A stretch of 9,045 nucleotides of DNA from Ruminococcus sp. (GTDB lineage Bacteria > Bacillota > Clostridia > Oscillospirales > Ruminococcaceae). The stretch's first letter is position 1; each line of letters opens with the position of its first letter. Location of the stretch: positions 1-9,045 of the forward strand of contig DMBA01000270.1 of assembly GCA_003446315.1 (NCBI GenBank), given 5' to 3'. The notes under the pieces are model-generated. The model was given only the letters and a program-made list of their open reading frames with translations, ran no database searches and was not told where the DNA came from. The position numbers and the translations under genes were made by a program. Positions 1 through 7,010 of this stretch are shown one piece after another.

Positions 1-2234
1 ACGGCGACCAGATGGCTGTCCATCTGCCGCTTTCTGCCGAAGCACAGGCAGAAGCACGTTTCCTGATGCTCGCTGCAAATAACCTGCTCAAACCGTCTGA
101 CGGTAAGCCGGTTGCTGTTCCGACACAGGATATGCTGCTTGGTTCTTATTACCTCACAATGGTCAAGGACGGCGAGCCGGGTGAAGGCAAGGTCTTCCGC
201 GATGTCGATGAGGCGATGATGGCGTATGATGAACACGACATTACGCTGCATTCGAAGATCAAAGTCCGCATGACCAAGGAAGTCAACGGTCAGAAGGTCA
301 GCCGTATTGTTGACTGTACTGCCGGCAGACTCATCTTCAATGAGATCATTCCGCAGAACCTCGGTTTCGTCAACCGCAGCGATCCGGAACATGAGTTTGA
401 TCTCGAAATCACACAGGTCGTTAAGAAATCTGTGCTCTCCAAGATCATTGACCAGTGCCTGAAAGTGCACGGTGTGACCGCAACCGCTGAAGTGCTCGAC
501 CGCATCAAAGCGCTCGGTTATAAGTATTCGACCCGTTCCGGTCTGACCGTTGCTGTTATTGATGCTGTGATTCCGCCGCAGAAAAAGGATATCCTTGCCG
601 CTGCGGATGCTGAGGTCGATGCGCTCAATGAGCAGTATCAGTACGGCTATATCTCCGGTGAGGTCAAGTATGAGAAGGTTTGTAAGGTCTGGGCGGATGC
701 GACCGACCAGATCACCGAAGCGCTCAAAGCAAACTTCGACCCCTTCAACCCGATCAACATCATGGCGGATTCCGGTGCCCGTGGTTCTATCAACCAGATC
801 CGTCAGCTCGCAGGTATGCGCGGCTTGATCGCAAACACTTCCGGTGCAACCATCGAAATTCCGGTTCGTTCCAATTATCGTGAAGGTCTGAACATTTCCG
901 AATACTTCATTTCCAGCCGAGGCGCTCGTAAGGGTCTGGCTGATACGGCTCTGCGTACCGCGGACTCGGGTTATCTGACCCGTCGTCTGGTCGATGTTTC
1001 GCAGGATGTCATCATTCGTGAGATCGACTGCGGTTCTTCCGAAGGCATTGAGGTTTATTGCATCAATGACGGTGAGCGTGACCTCGAAACCTTGCAGGAA
1101 CGTCTTGTCGGCAGATATCTCGTTGAGGATCTCCGCGATGAGAAATCTGAACTGTTTGTGCCGAAGACCCGTGCAATGACCAGCGTGGATGCACAGAGAA
1201 TCGTGGATGCAGGCATCACCCATGTCAAGATCCGTTCTGTGCTCGGCTGTAAGGCAAAGAAGGGTGTCTGCGCAAAGTGCTACGGTGTGAACCTTGCAAA
1301 CGGCAACCTCGTTTCTGTCGGTGAAGCCGTCGGTATCATCGCAGCACAGTCCATCGGTGAACCGGGTACACAGCTCACGATGCGTACCTTCCATACGGGC
1401 GGTATCGCAAACGCAGAAGATATCACACAGGGTCTTCCGCGTGTTGAGGAACTGTTTGAATCCAGAAGACCGAAGAACGGCGCGATCCTTGCAAAGACTT
1501 CCGGTATCATCAATATGACAGAGGACAACGGTATCAAGACCATCGTGATCCATGATCCGGAGACCAATACCGATTCCACTCCGTATACCATTCCGTATAA
1601 CTACCACCTTGCAAACATCTATGACGAGAAGCTCGAAAAGAGCAGAATGCTCGCAGACGGCGATATGATCCAGCGCGGTGACAGATTGACGACCGGTTCC
1701 ATCTATCCGATGGATCTGCTGGAGATCCTCGGCGTACAGGCTGTCCAGAATTATATCATTGAGGAGATCCAGTACGCATACCGTCAGCAGGGTGTTGGTA
1801 TCAACGATAAGCATATCGAAGTCATCGTGCGTCAGATGATGCGCAAGGTGCTCATTGCCGATCCGGGCAGCAGCTATCTCCTGCCGGAAGCAATGGTCGA
1901 TAAGCGTGAGGTCGAGACCATCAATGAAGGCATTCAGGCACGCATCGACGCAGGCGAGACAGATCTGCGCCTTGTGACCACAAGACCTTCGCTGCTTGGT
2001 ATCACCAAGGCTTCTTCCTCGTCCGAGAGCTTTATGTCTGCGGCTTCCTTCCAGGAAACTGCAAAGGCATTGACAGACGCTGCCATCAACGGCAAGAGCG
2101 ACTATCTGCTCGGCTTGAAGGAAAATGTTATCATCGGCAAGCTGATTCCTGCCGGTACCGGTATGGCGCTCTACAACAATGTTCAGGTTGTGCGTGCAGA
2201 CGGTTATCCGACGGAGTATCCGCAGCAGTTGTAA
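1..2234 (+). CDS. rpoC: DNA-directed RNA polymerase subunit beta', 3' part (5' end outside window)
   Basis: This is the largest catalytic subunit of RNA polymerase. The frame is open from the first base: codons from position 3 read [11 protein letters not shown], so the window starts inside the NADFDGDQ motif whose aspartates hold the catalytic Mg2+. Only the last Asp of that motif (6-8) is fully visible. Further along are the bridge helix ([19 protein letters not shown], about 768-828), the four zinc-site cysteines (codons at 1029, 1248, 1269 and 1278; the last three sit in [15 protein letters not shown]), and the trigger loop ([16 protein letters not shown], about 1353-1400). The conserved end [19 protein letters not shown] is also present. 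About 743 residues are in the window; with the roughly 450 that normally precede the motif, the protein would be near the 1200 aa usual for Firmicutes. No large lineage insertion is apparent. rpoB is expected just upstream. Identification is certain; only the start is missing. Confidence 0.99.
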   Translation, partial: GDQMAVHLPLSAEAQAEARFLMLAANNLLKPSDGKPVAVPTQDMLLGSYYLTMVKDGEPGEGKVFRDVDEAMMAYDEHDITLHSKIKVRMTKEVNGQKVSRIVDCTAGRLIFNEIIPQNLGFVNRSDPEHEFDLEITQVVKKSVLSKIIDQCLKVHGVTATAEVLDRIKALGYKYSTRSGLTVAVIDAVIPPQKKDILAAADAEVDALNEQYQYGYISGEVKYEKVCKVWADATDQITEALKANFDPFNPINIMADSGARGSINQIRQLAGMRGLIANTSGATIEIPVRSNYREGLNISEYFISSRGARKGLADTALRTADSGYLTRRLVDVSQDVIIREIDCGSSEGIEVYCINDGERDLETLQERLVGRYLVEDLRDEKSELFVPKTRAMTSVDAQRIVDAGITHVKIRSVLGCKAKKGVCAKCYGVNLANGNLVSVGEAVGIIAAQSIGEPGTQLTMRTFHTGGIANAEDITQGLPRVEELFESRRPKNGAILAKTSGIINMTEDNGIKTIVIHDPETNTDSTPYTIPYNYHLANIYDEKLEKSRMLADGDMIQRGDRLTTGSIYPMDLLEILGVQAVQNYIIEEIQYAYRQQGVGINDKHIEVIVRQMMRKVLIADPGSSYLLPEAMVDKREVETINEGIQARIDAGETDLRLVTTRPSLLGITKASSSSESFMSAASFQETAKALTDAAINGKSDYLLGLKENVIIGKLIPAGTGMALYNNVQVVRADGYPTEYPQQL

Positions 2235-2242
2235 TCGAAACG

Positions 2243-2277
2243 AAAACGGGGGATTCCGCTGCGGAGTCCCCCGTTTT
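2243..2277 (+). terminator. Intrinsic terminator of the rpoC transcript
   Basis: An 11-bp perfect stem (AAAACGGGGGA with TCCCCCGTTTT) begins nine bases after the rpoC stop. It is extended inward by TCCG/CGGA pairing across a T-G wobble, so the hairpin is nearly continuous. It ends in TTTT. Because it lies just after rpoC and only 34 bases before the next start codon, it should end most rpoB-rpoC transcription. The flanking A4/T4 symmetry means it could also stop antisense transcripts. Confidence 0.9.
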
Positions 2278-2311
2278 ATCTTGCTGAAAGAAAGAGAAAT
2301 GTGGTGAAGCA

Positions 2312-3814
2312 ATGAACAAAAGATATGCAGCGATCACGGCTGTTTGCGGTGCTGTGCTGCTTTTGTCTCCGGCGGTGCATGCCGAATCGCAGACCACTGC
2401 ACCTGCCGAAACAACATCCGCCCAGACTGCTGCTGCAACAACCGCAGATACTTCTGCTGCTGAGACAACAACGACAACAACAGTGACAACTGTAACCGAT
2501 GCCCCCGCCGACCGGATCTCTTTTGAGGATATCGGATCCGGTGTGCGGCTGACTTGCTATCGCTGGCTGAATCAGGATGATGTGGTCATCCCCGATCAGC
2601 TCGGCGGAAAACCGGTGACGGAAATCGGCGAAAATGCGTTCAAATATTGCTATGCATATACCGTGAAGCTGCCGGATACCGTGGAAACCATCGGCGCACA
2701 TGCCTTTGAGGGCTGTGTGTATCTCAAATCTATGGAGATCCCGAAGCATTGCCGTCAAATTGAAGAAAGTGCGTTTCAGGATTGTGCAGCACTGGAAAGC
2801 GTCACACTGCCGGAATCTGTGCAGTATATCGGCGGTGCTGCGTTTGACGGTACTCCTTATCTCAATGCGGTGACCGGCGATACGGTGATCCTCGGCGACG
2901 GCTTTCTCTATATGGACAGAGGCAGCGCGGAGCATGTTGTGATTCCGGATACGGTGAAGATCATCGGACAGCGGGCGTTTGCCAATCACACAGAATTGCA
3001 ATCGCTGGAGATTCCAAAGGGCGTGAAACGGATCCAGCCGGAAGCGTTTGCAGGCTGCACCGCGCTTGCTGAGATCCAATGCGATGCGCAGCTCAATGCC
3101 ATTGCGCCGGATGCCTTTGCCGATACCAAATGGGCAGAAGCAAAAGATGATCTGCTTGTGCTGGGGGATACCTTGGTGGCATACCGCGGCAATGAACAGG
3201 AATTGACCTTGCCGGAAGGACTGCGCGTCATCAACGATCAGGCATTTGCCGGCAATGCTTCGCTGACAACGCTGCATTTGCCGGAGACACTCAAAGAAGT
3301 GCGGCAGGATGCGTTTGCGAATTGTCCCTCACTCCAGATCGTGTTGTTCGGCGACCAGCTCCAAACCATCGGAGACAGGGCGTTTTTGAATTGCGGCACA
3401 TTGAATTATCTGCGGCTCGGTCATGCGTTGGAGCAGATCGGAGAAGCGGCATTTGCCGGCTGCCCGTATCTGGAAACGGTTTATCTGCCGGATACCATGC
3501 GCACCATCGGGAACTGCGCACTGGGTTATCGGCAGGTGCCGGATCAGGGCGAATATGAGAAGATGAATAATGCCGTCACGATCTATTCCAATACGGAATG
3601 TGCCGTGAATTATGCAGTTGCAGCGGATCTGAAACTCGCACCGCTTCCCGCTGCGGAGAATACCGAACCGGCTCCTGAATTGAAGGAGGAATTACAGAAA
3701 ACGACTTCCGGCGGCTTCCGTCTGGATGCTTCCTGGCTGACTGCTGCGGGCATCGGCGGATTCCTGATTTTGCTTGCCGGATTACGGCGTATTCTGCGCA
3801 ATAACCGGCTTTGA
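2312..3814 (+). CDS. Secreted BspA-type leucine-rich-repeat protein with C-terminal membrane anchor
   Basis: A 500-aa exported surface protein. Residues 1-24 form a signal peptide (MNKR, hydrophobic core, AVHA cleavage site). Residues 25-66 are a Thr/Ala/Ser-rich linker with a run of Thr. Residues about 85-405 carry roughly 12 copies of the BspA/LRR_5 unit, of the form 'LP.tv..Ig..AF.gC..L'. Two copies are interrupted by the longer 'lgd.l......' insertion (around DGFLYMDRGSAEH and LVLGDTLVAYRGN) that is common in ruminococcal LRR proteins. After a Pro/Glu-rich stretch, one transmembrane segment (about 475-491) and a basic RRILRNNR tail anchor it in the cytoplasmic membrane. There is no LPXTG motif, dockerin or enzymatic domain. 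The start is set by GGTGA four bases before ATG. I see no good promoter between the rpoC terminator and the start, so expression may depend on readthrough. Binding or adhesion is the usual inference for this family; the ligand cannot be read from sequence. Confidence 0.93.
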   Translation: MNKRYAAITAVCGAVLLLSPAVHAESQTTAPAETTSAQTAAATTADTSAAETTTTTTVTTVTDAPADRISFEDIGSGVRLTCYRWLNQDDVVIPDQLGGKPVTEIGENAFKYCYAYTVKLPDTVETIGAHAFEGCVYLKSMEIPKHCRQIEESAFQDCAALESVTLPESVQYIGGAAFDGTPYLNAVTGDTVILGDGFLYMDRGSAEHVVIPDTVKIIGQRAFANHTELQSLEIPKGVKRIQPEAFAGCTALAEIQCDAQLNAIAPDAFADTKWAEAKDDLLVLGDTLVAYRGNEQELTLPEGLRVINDQAFAGNASLTTLHLPETLKEVRQDAFANCPSLQIVLFGDQLQTIGDRAFLNCGTLNYLRLGHALEQIGEAAFAGCPYLETVYLPDTMRTIGNCALGYRQVPDQGEYEKMNNAVTIYSNTECAVNYAVAADLKLAPLPAAENTEPAPELKEELQKTTSGGFRLDASWLTAAGIGGFLILLAGLRRILRNNRL

Positions 3815-3850
3815 ATGCAGGGAACGTTGATTCCATCGGAGACACTTGAT

Positions 3851-3903
3851 AAAAAACGGACAGCCAACGGACTTTGAACGTCCGCTGCGGCTGTCCGTTT
3901 TTT
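3851..3903. terminator. Bidirectional intrinsic terminator between convergent genes
   Basis: A perfect 15-bp inverted repeat, AAAAAACGGACAGCC (3851-3865) and GGCTGTCCGTTTTTT (3889-3903), encloses a second small stem (CGGAC 3868-3872 with GTCCG 3880-3884). T-tracts follow the hairpin on both strands. It lies between the stop of the LRR gene (3814, plus) and the stop of the U32-like gene (3921, minus), so one element can end both transcripts. Confidence 0.92.
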
Positions 3904-3920
3904 TGATTTTGGGAAAACGC

Positions 3921-4877
3921 TTATTCGCGTACAATCAGGACATCGTTTGTTTCGAGCAGATTCAGCAGTTCATAACGCGCTTCATCTCTGCATTCCGGTT
4001 TTGCCATATAGTAGAGATAATGCTCGATCAGATTGAAGATGGAAAACGATCTGCCTTCGATCTTGAATTGCTCAAAGCCCATCGGGATATAAGTATTCCA
4101 GATCTCATCCGGTGTGATGTGATTCTTGAATTTTGCCACTTCCCAGAGATTTTTGTTCGGGTAAGGACAGTTCGAGAACTTATCAATGCCCGGATTCTCC
4201 CGGATGAGCTGTCTGCCGTCAAACGGCTGCCCCTTGTTCTTCTTGACATGCTCTGCATATGCGATCTGCTGCATGCCGATCGTGCGGTAATGCTCCATTC
4301 TGGTCGGACAGTTCGGCTGGCAGCATGCATTGACAAGCAGCTCACATTTTTTCTTATCCGGGATTCTTTTCAGCGTTTCGTAGTCGTGGTTCAGGTCGTA
4401 GTCAATGACGACAATATGATAATCCTTTTCGACCTCGCTGCAAAGCTGATCCGGATCCAGAATGCGCTTACATGTTGAGCTGGTGATCTTATAATTCGGA
4501 TAATATTTTCTGATATATTCTTCCAGTATCGGCGAAAAAACAATGACTTCATTCAAGCCGTTGTCTGCAAGATGCATCACCGTGTTGCAGAATTCATCCC
4601 GCAGATGCTTTTTTTCCAGCATCGGATTGGTGAAGGTAAAACGCAGCGGAATGCCCTTGCTGTTGAAGGTGTTCAGAACACCTTTGATGAATGCTTTGTC
4701 ACAGATGCCGTCCTGCGTGCGGCCGCCGTTCCACAAAGAGGGCGGAAATGCACCGTATATAGATGCGATCTCAACACCTTCCCGGAAAAACTGCGGATAG
4801 TGTTTCAGAAATTCAACGTAAATAGCATTAAACTTAAAGTGCCCTGCAAAATCAGGGAGATGGAAACGCGCTCTCAT
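3921..4877 (-). CDS. U32-like (peptidase U32/collagenase-like fold) TIM-barrel protein
   Basis: A 318-aa soluble protein with no signal peptide or TM segment. Two features point to the U32 superfamily. One is the segment LLVNACCQPNCPTRMEHYR (181-198), which matches the 'vNegC...CP.R..H' block of U32 proteins. The other is FKIEGRS (271-277), equivalent to the family's KIEGR motif. Upstream, alternating strands and helices (VIVFSPILEEYIRKYYP, then ITSSTCKRILDPDQL) fit a (beta/alpha)8 barrel. Cys185/186, Cys190 and Cys237 could be iron-sulfur ligands, as in the U32-family proteins UbiU/UbiV, TrhP and RlhA, but this is inference. The chain lacks the extra C-terminal domain of many U32 members. 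The first usable ATG (4877) has GAGAGG 13 bases upstream; the ATG inside that leader meets a stop after two codons. It is transcribed alone from the promoter at 4973-5001. Superfamily assignment is moderate; substrate is unknown. Confidence 0.72.
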   Translation of the reverse strand: MRARFHLPDFAGHFKFNAIYVEFLKHYPQFFREGVEIASIYGAFPPSLWNGGRTQDGICDKAFIKGVLNTFNSKGIPLRFTFTNPMLEKKHLRDEFCNTVMHLADNGLNEVIVFSPILEEYIRKYYPNYKITSSTCKRILDPDQLCSEVEKDYHIVVIDYDLNHDYETLKRIPDKKKCELLVNACCQPNCPTRMEHYRTIGMQQIAYAEHVKKNKGQPFDGRQLIRENPGIDKFSNCPYPNKNLWEVAKFKNHITPDEIWNTYIPMGFEQFKIEGRSFSIFNLIEHYLYYMAKPECRDEARYELLNLLETNDVLIVRE

Positions 4878-4913
4878 TTCAGATATACATCCTCTCTCGG
4901 TTTGATGATTCAG

Positions 4914-4968
4914 ATAGCCGGATGCTGTTTGAAACCAGTGTTTTTTTTGCCCCCCAAAGACCGGCTAT
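4914..4968 (-). repeat. Inverted repeat and homopolymer tracts in the 5' leader of the U32-like gene
   Basis: ATAGCCGG (4914-4921) and CCGGCTAT (4961-4968) form an 8-bp perfect inverted repeat with a 39-base loop. The loop holds a G6 tract and an A8 tract on the minus strand (4950-4955 and 4941-4948). All of this lies in the roughly 90-base untranslated leader expected from the promoter upstream. The predicted transcription start falls inside the outer arm, so only part of the stem may be present in RNA. Function is unknown. Confidence 0.4.
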
Positions 4969-4972
4969 TTAT

Positions 4973-5001
4973 AGTATACCATGATATTTGCCAAAAAGCA
5001 A
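4973..5001 (-). promoter_or_regulatory. Sigma-A type promoter for the U32-like gene
   Basis: On the minus strand TTGCTT (4996-5001) and TATACT (4973-4978) are separated by exactly 17 bases. The -10 has one mismatch to consensus and the -35 has two. The predicted start of transcription is near 4966, giving a leader of about 90 bases before the ATG at 4877. Confidence 0.7.
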
Positions 5002-5004
5002 GTG

Positions 5005-5030
5005 CATTTGCATATTTTTTTCATTTGCAT
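5005..5030. repeat. 9-bp direct repeat next to the -35 element
   Basis: CATTTGCAT occurs at 5005-5013 and again at 5022-5030, with an AT-only spacer. On the minus strand the copies lie immediately upstream of the -35 of the U32-like gene's promoter, three bases away at the nearer end. The start-to-start distance is 17 bases. The position fits an activator site or an upstream A-tract element; the binding factor is unknown. Confidence 0.45.
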
Positions 5031-5047
5031 CGCTGTCTGCGCCGGAA

Positions 5048-5584
5048 TCAGTCTGAAACAAGATGATAGGTTCGAATGAAACTGTTGACATTTGCGCCGC
5101 TTTGCATGTATCGCAGCAAAATCTCCGCACAGGCGCGGCTGTCGCTGTTTGCCTGATGGTGCACAAGCGGAATATCAAAATGTCTGCATACAATATCCAG
5201 ACTGTGCCGCATATTGGGAAGGAGTTTTCTGCCTGCCTGCACGGTGCACAGATATTTTGCGCTTTTTTTCCATGTGATCCCATAAGCCTGCAAGCATTTT
5301 TTCAGCACGCTCATATCAAATACTGCATTATGGGCTGTCAGGATGCCGCTGCTCATGACCGGTTCGATCTGCTGCCAGAGTGCCGCAAAATTCGGTGCGC
5401 CCTGCACGGATTCTGCGCTGATGCCGGTGAGCTGTGAATTGAATGCATCAAAATGCGTTTCGGGATCGACCAGTGAGAAAAAGGAATCCGTAATGATTCC
5501 GTCTTCAATGACCGTAATGCCGATCGCACTCATGCGATTATTGGCGCGGTTCGGGGTTTCAACATCAAATACGATATAGCGCAT
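5048..5584 (-). CDS. DEDDh-family 3'-5' exonuclease (DnaQ/PolC-epsilon-like)
   Basis: A 178-aa stand-alone proofreading-type exonuclease fold that degrades DNA or RNA from the 3' end using two metal ions. All catalytic residues are visible: Asp7 and Glu9 in FDVETPN (ExoI), Asp90 in TAHNAVFD (ExoII), and His143 with Asp148 in HQANSD (ExoIII, DEDDh type). Length equals one exonuclease domain with a short tail; there is no polymerase, helicase or BRCT part, so it is not PolC itself. ETPN in place of the usual ETTG is seen in a Firmicutes subgroup of these enzymes. The start at 5584 is chosen because AAAGGAGA sits a few bases upstream; a longer reading from 5644 would overlap the preceding gene and has no such site. 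It follows the membrane protein gene by 49 bases on the same strand and is probably co-transcribed. I see no terminator after it. Physiological role (repair, RNA turnover) is not determinable. Confidence 0.92.
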   Translation of the reverse strand: MRYIVFDVETPNRANNRMSAIGITVIEDGIITDSFFSLVDPETHFDAFNSQLTGISAESVQGAPNFAALWQQIEPVMSSGILTAHNAVFDMSVLKKCLQAYGITWKKSAKYLCTVQAGRKLLPNMRHSLDIVCRHFDIPLVHHQANSDSRACAEILLRYMQSGANVNSFIRTYHLVSD

Positions 5585-5588
5585 GGTA

Positions 5589-5596
5589 TCTCCTTT
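5589..5596 (-). promoter_or_regulatory. Ribosome binding site deciding the exonuclease start
   Basis: AAAGGAGA on the minus strand ends four bases before the ATG at 5584. It supports that start over the upstream in-frame ATG at 5644. Confidence 0.85.
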
Positions 5597-5599
5597 CCT

Positions 5600-5619
5600 A
5601 TCTGCGGAAGGCGGCAGAT
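5600..5619 (-). other. Small intergenic hairpin before the exonuclease ribosome binding site
   Basis: ATCTGC and GCAGAT form a 6-bp perfect stem with an 8-base loop, in the 49 bases between the two genes. The stem ends just upstream of the Shine-Dalgarno sequence. There is no T-run, so it is not an intrinsic terminator. It could modulate processing or translation, or be chance. Confidence 0.35.
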
Positions 5620-5633
5620 TTCGGTTTCTCCGT

Positions 5634-6815
5634 TTATTCGGCATGCATCACCGAAAACCAGAATACAAAGTCTTTCGGGATCGGGGTGCCGGCGCTGCGG
5701 GAAACCGTGTTGAGTGTATCGTTTGAATGGTCAGCATCCTTGCTGTTCGGAGGGCAGCCCATGCAATCGAACGTCCATTTGATACCGGCATCATCCAGAA
5801 TCTGTGTGACTTCTGTCAATGTGCCGTCCGGCGGAAGCTGCGGGATGATGACCATATCTTCCGATTCGTGGTCACGCACGACATAGACCCTATGGCGGGG
5901 CAGATCAAACATTGCGATCTCGCCGATCTCATAATACTGTGTGCTGATATAGATGGTTTCATAGGTATTTTCCACGCCGTCTTTTTCCAGCAGGCTGAGG
6001 ATATCCTGATAATTTTTTCCTTCGGAATGTTCGAATGCACGGAACCGTGCCAGTTCTTTTTCGTTTTCGGCTTCTTCGGCGGCACGCTGTTCTTCCTGTT
6101 TTTTGGCATCTTCCAGATGCATTGCTTTTGTGCTGGTTTTGAATGCTGCGGGTTCCGAAAGCGGAATGCCATTGATCGACCGCAGCATGCAGGAGTTTTT
6201 ATTGTATACAATTTCGAGCTGTTTCTGATATTTCTGACATGCTTGGAGGTAAAGCTGGACATCGGTTTCGTTGGAATACAGATAAACACTGTTTTGTGCA
6301 AAGCAGGCAAAAAAGGATGTGCTGTGGCTGCTTCCGAATCTGCTGCCGTGAGAATAGGTATGCGGTTCCACAGCAAATTGATCTGCATCCAGTGTCAGGG
6401 TCGTGGTTTCGCCGCTGACCGCATCGCACAGTAAAGCACAATTATATTGCAGCCGGATGGGCTTTTTCCCGTTGATCCTGATATTGCCAAAACGATCTGA
6501 AAACGGAAACAACTGCGGAATGAATAACAGAATCAGTCCGCCAAGCAGGAAATATCTGAAAAATTTCGTATGGATCGCTTGCCGCAGAGTGGTAAAAAAA
6601 TCTTTGACCGAATCGGAAACGCTCCAGATCAGGATCACGCTCCAGAAAAATACAAGTGCGGCAGCACATCCGGTATTCATATCCAGCAGGATCCACAGCA
6701 GCGAATTTGTTTTTTCGGCAAGGTACATCAGTCCGATTTTCAGAAAAATCATGCCGAAAAACGTGAAAAAGAATAGAATTGCGGCTGAAATTTCTTGTTT
6801 TGTCGGCTTTTTCAT
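5634..6815 (-). CDS. Three-TM membrane protein with coiled coil and PASTA-like C-terminal domain
   Basis: A 393-aa protein I cannot name. Hydrophobic segments lie at about 10-32, 48-66 and 86-104. Basic residues at the N-terminus (MKKPTK) and between TM2 and TM3 (VKDFFTTLRQAIHTKFFR) place both inside, so residues 105-393 should be outside the cell. That part has a beta-rich region (about 110-220), a charged helical stretch likely to be a coiled coil (232-262), and a C-terminal unit. The C-terminal unit reads 'IIPQLPPDGTLTEVTQIL..AGIKW', with a CMGC, then 'NTVSRSAGTPIPKDFVFWFSV'. This follows the PASTA pattern (vP.l.g.t..eA...L..aGl ... v..q.p..Gt.v..g..v.l.v). Residues 268-315 may be a degenerate first copy. 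No kinase or transpeptidase domain is present. The start is supported by AGGAGA seven bases upstream of ATG. It is the first gene after a consensus promoter. PASTA assignment is by pattern only. Confidence 0.8.
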   Translation of the reverse strand: MKKPTKQEISAAILFFFTFFGMIFLKIGLMYLAEKTNSLLWILLDMNTGCAAALVFFWSVILIWSVSDSVKDFFTTLRQAIHTKFFRYFLLGGLILLFIPQLFPFSDRFGNIRINGKKPIRLQYNCALLCDAVSGETTTLTLDADQFAVEPHTYSHGSRFGSSHSTSFFACFAQNSVYLYSNETDVQLYLQACQKYQKQLEIVYNKNSCMLRSINGIPLSEPAAFKTSTKAMHLEDAKKQEEQRAAEEAENEKELARFRAFEHSEGKNYQDILSLLEKDGVENTYETIYISTQYYEIGEIAMFDLPRHRVYVVRDHESEDMVIIPQLPPDGTLTEVTQILDDAGIKWTFDCMGCPPNSKDADHSNDTLNTVSRSAGTPIPKDFVFWFSVMHAE

Positions 6816-6860
6816 GATTGTTTCTCCTGTTCCTGGACGGATGCTTCTTATTTAGATTTG

Positions 6861-6883
6861 CATGTACAAAATCATTATACATG
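6861..6883. promoter_or_regulatory. Inverted repeat overlapping -10 and start site: candidate operator
   Basis: CATGTA (6861-6866) and TACATG (6878-6883) form a 6-bp perfect inverted repeat with an 11-base spacer. It covers the -10 and the predicted transcription start of the promoter at 6874-6902, where a dimeric repressor would block RNA polymerase. No regulator gene is in the window. Confidence 0.45.
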
Positions 6884-6902
6884 AGCTGCTCCAAAATGTC
6901 AA
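6874..6902 (-). promoter_or_regulatory. Perfect-consensus sigma-A promoter for the PASTA-like membrane protein gene
   Basis: The minus strand reads TTGACA (6897-6902), a 17-base spacer, then TATAAT (6874-6879). Both hexamers match consensus at all twelve positions and spacing is optimal. The predicted start is near 6867, giving a leader of about 50 bases. It should drive the membrane protein gene and probably the exonuclease gene behind it. Confidence 0.92.
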
Positions 6903-6946
6903 GACGGCGCATGTCCGCCTTTCCATATAAAACCGCATATTGTAAC

Positions 6947-6985
6947 CCCCGCATCACTGGATTTCAGCGGTGCGGGGCTGTTTTT
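6947..6985 (+). terminator. Plus-strand-facing intrinsic terminator with no plus-strand gene upstream
   Basis: CCCCGCATC-A-CTG (6947-6959) pairs with CAG-C-GGTGCGGGG (6965-6977) through one mismatch and one T-G wobble, leaving a 5-base loop. CTGTTTTTA follows on the plus strand. On the minus strand the hairpin is followed by GTTACAATATG, without a T-run, so it is a poor terminator for the gene ending at 7011. It may block antisense transcription, end a small plus-strand RNA, or be a remnant. Confidence 0.65.
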
Positions 6986-7010
6986 ATTGCGTTATTCACT
7001 CATCATTTTG

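Noticed and set aside
2464..2500. ACA-rich triplet stretch resembling a microsatellite
   Set aside because: It encodes the Thr linker of the LRR protein with mixed Thr codons and stays in frame; a common feature of ruminococcal surface proteins.
2276..3277. 333-aa open frame on the minus strand, antisense to the LRR gene
   Set aside because: Its product is rich in Cys, His, Arg and Ile with no recognisable motif, has no ribosome binding site, and mirrors the repeats of the LRR gene; it is a shadow.
3846..4478. 210-aa open frame on the plus strand, antisense to the U32-like gene
   Set aside because: It begins in the bidirectional terminator and has an unlikely composition; the minus-strand gene has motifs, a promoter and a ribosome binding site.
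5585..5644. 20-residue N-terminal extension of the exonuclease
   Set aside because: The extension is basic and low in order, overlaps the preceding gene, and contains the ribosome binding site for ATG 5584; the fold begins directly with MRYIVFDVET.
5727..6434. 235-aa open frame on the plus strand opposite the PASTA-like membrane protein gene
   Set aside because: Phe/Ile/Cys-rich antisense shadow without a ribosome binding site.
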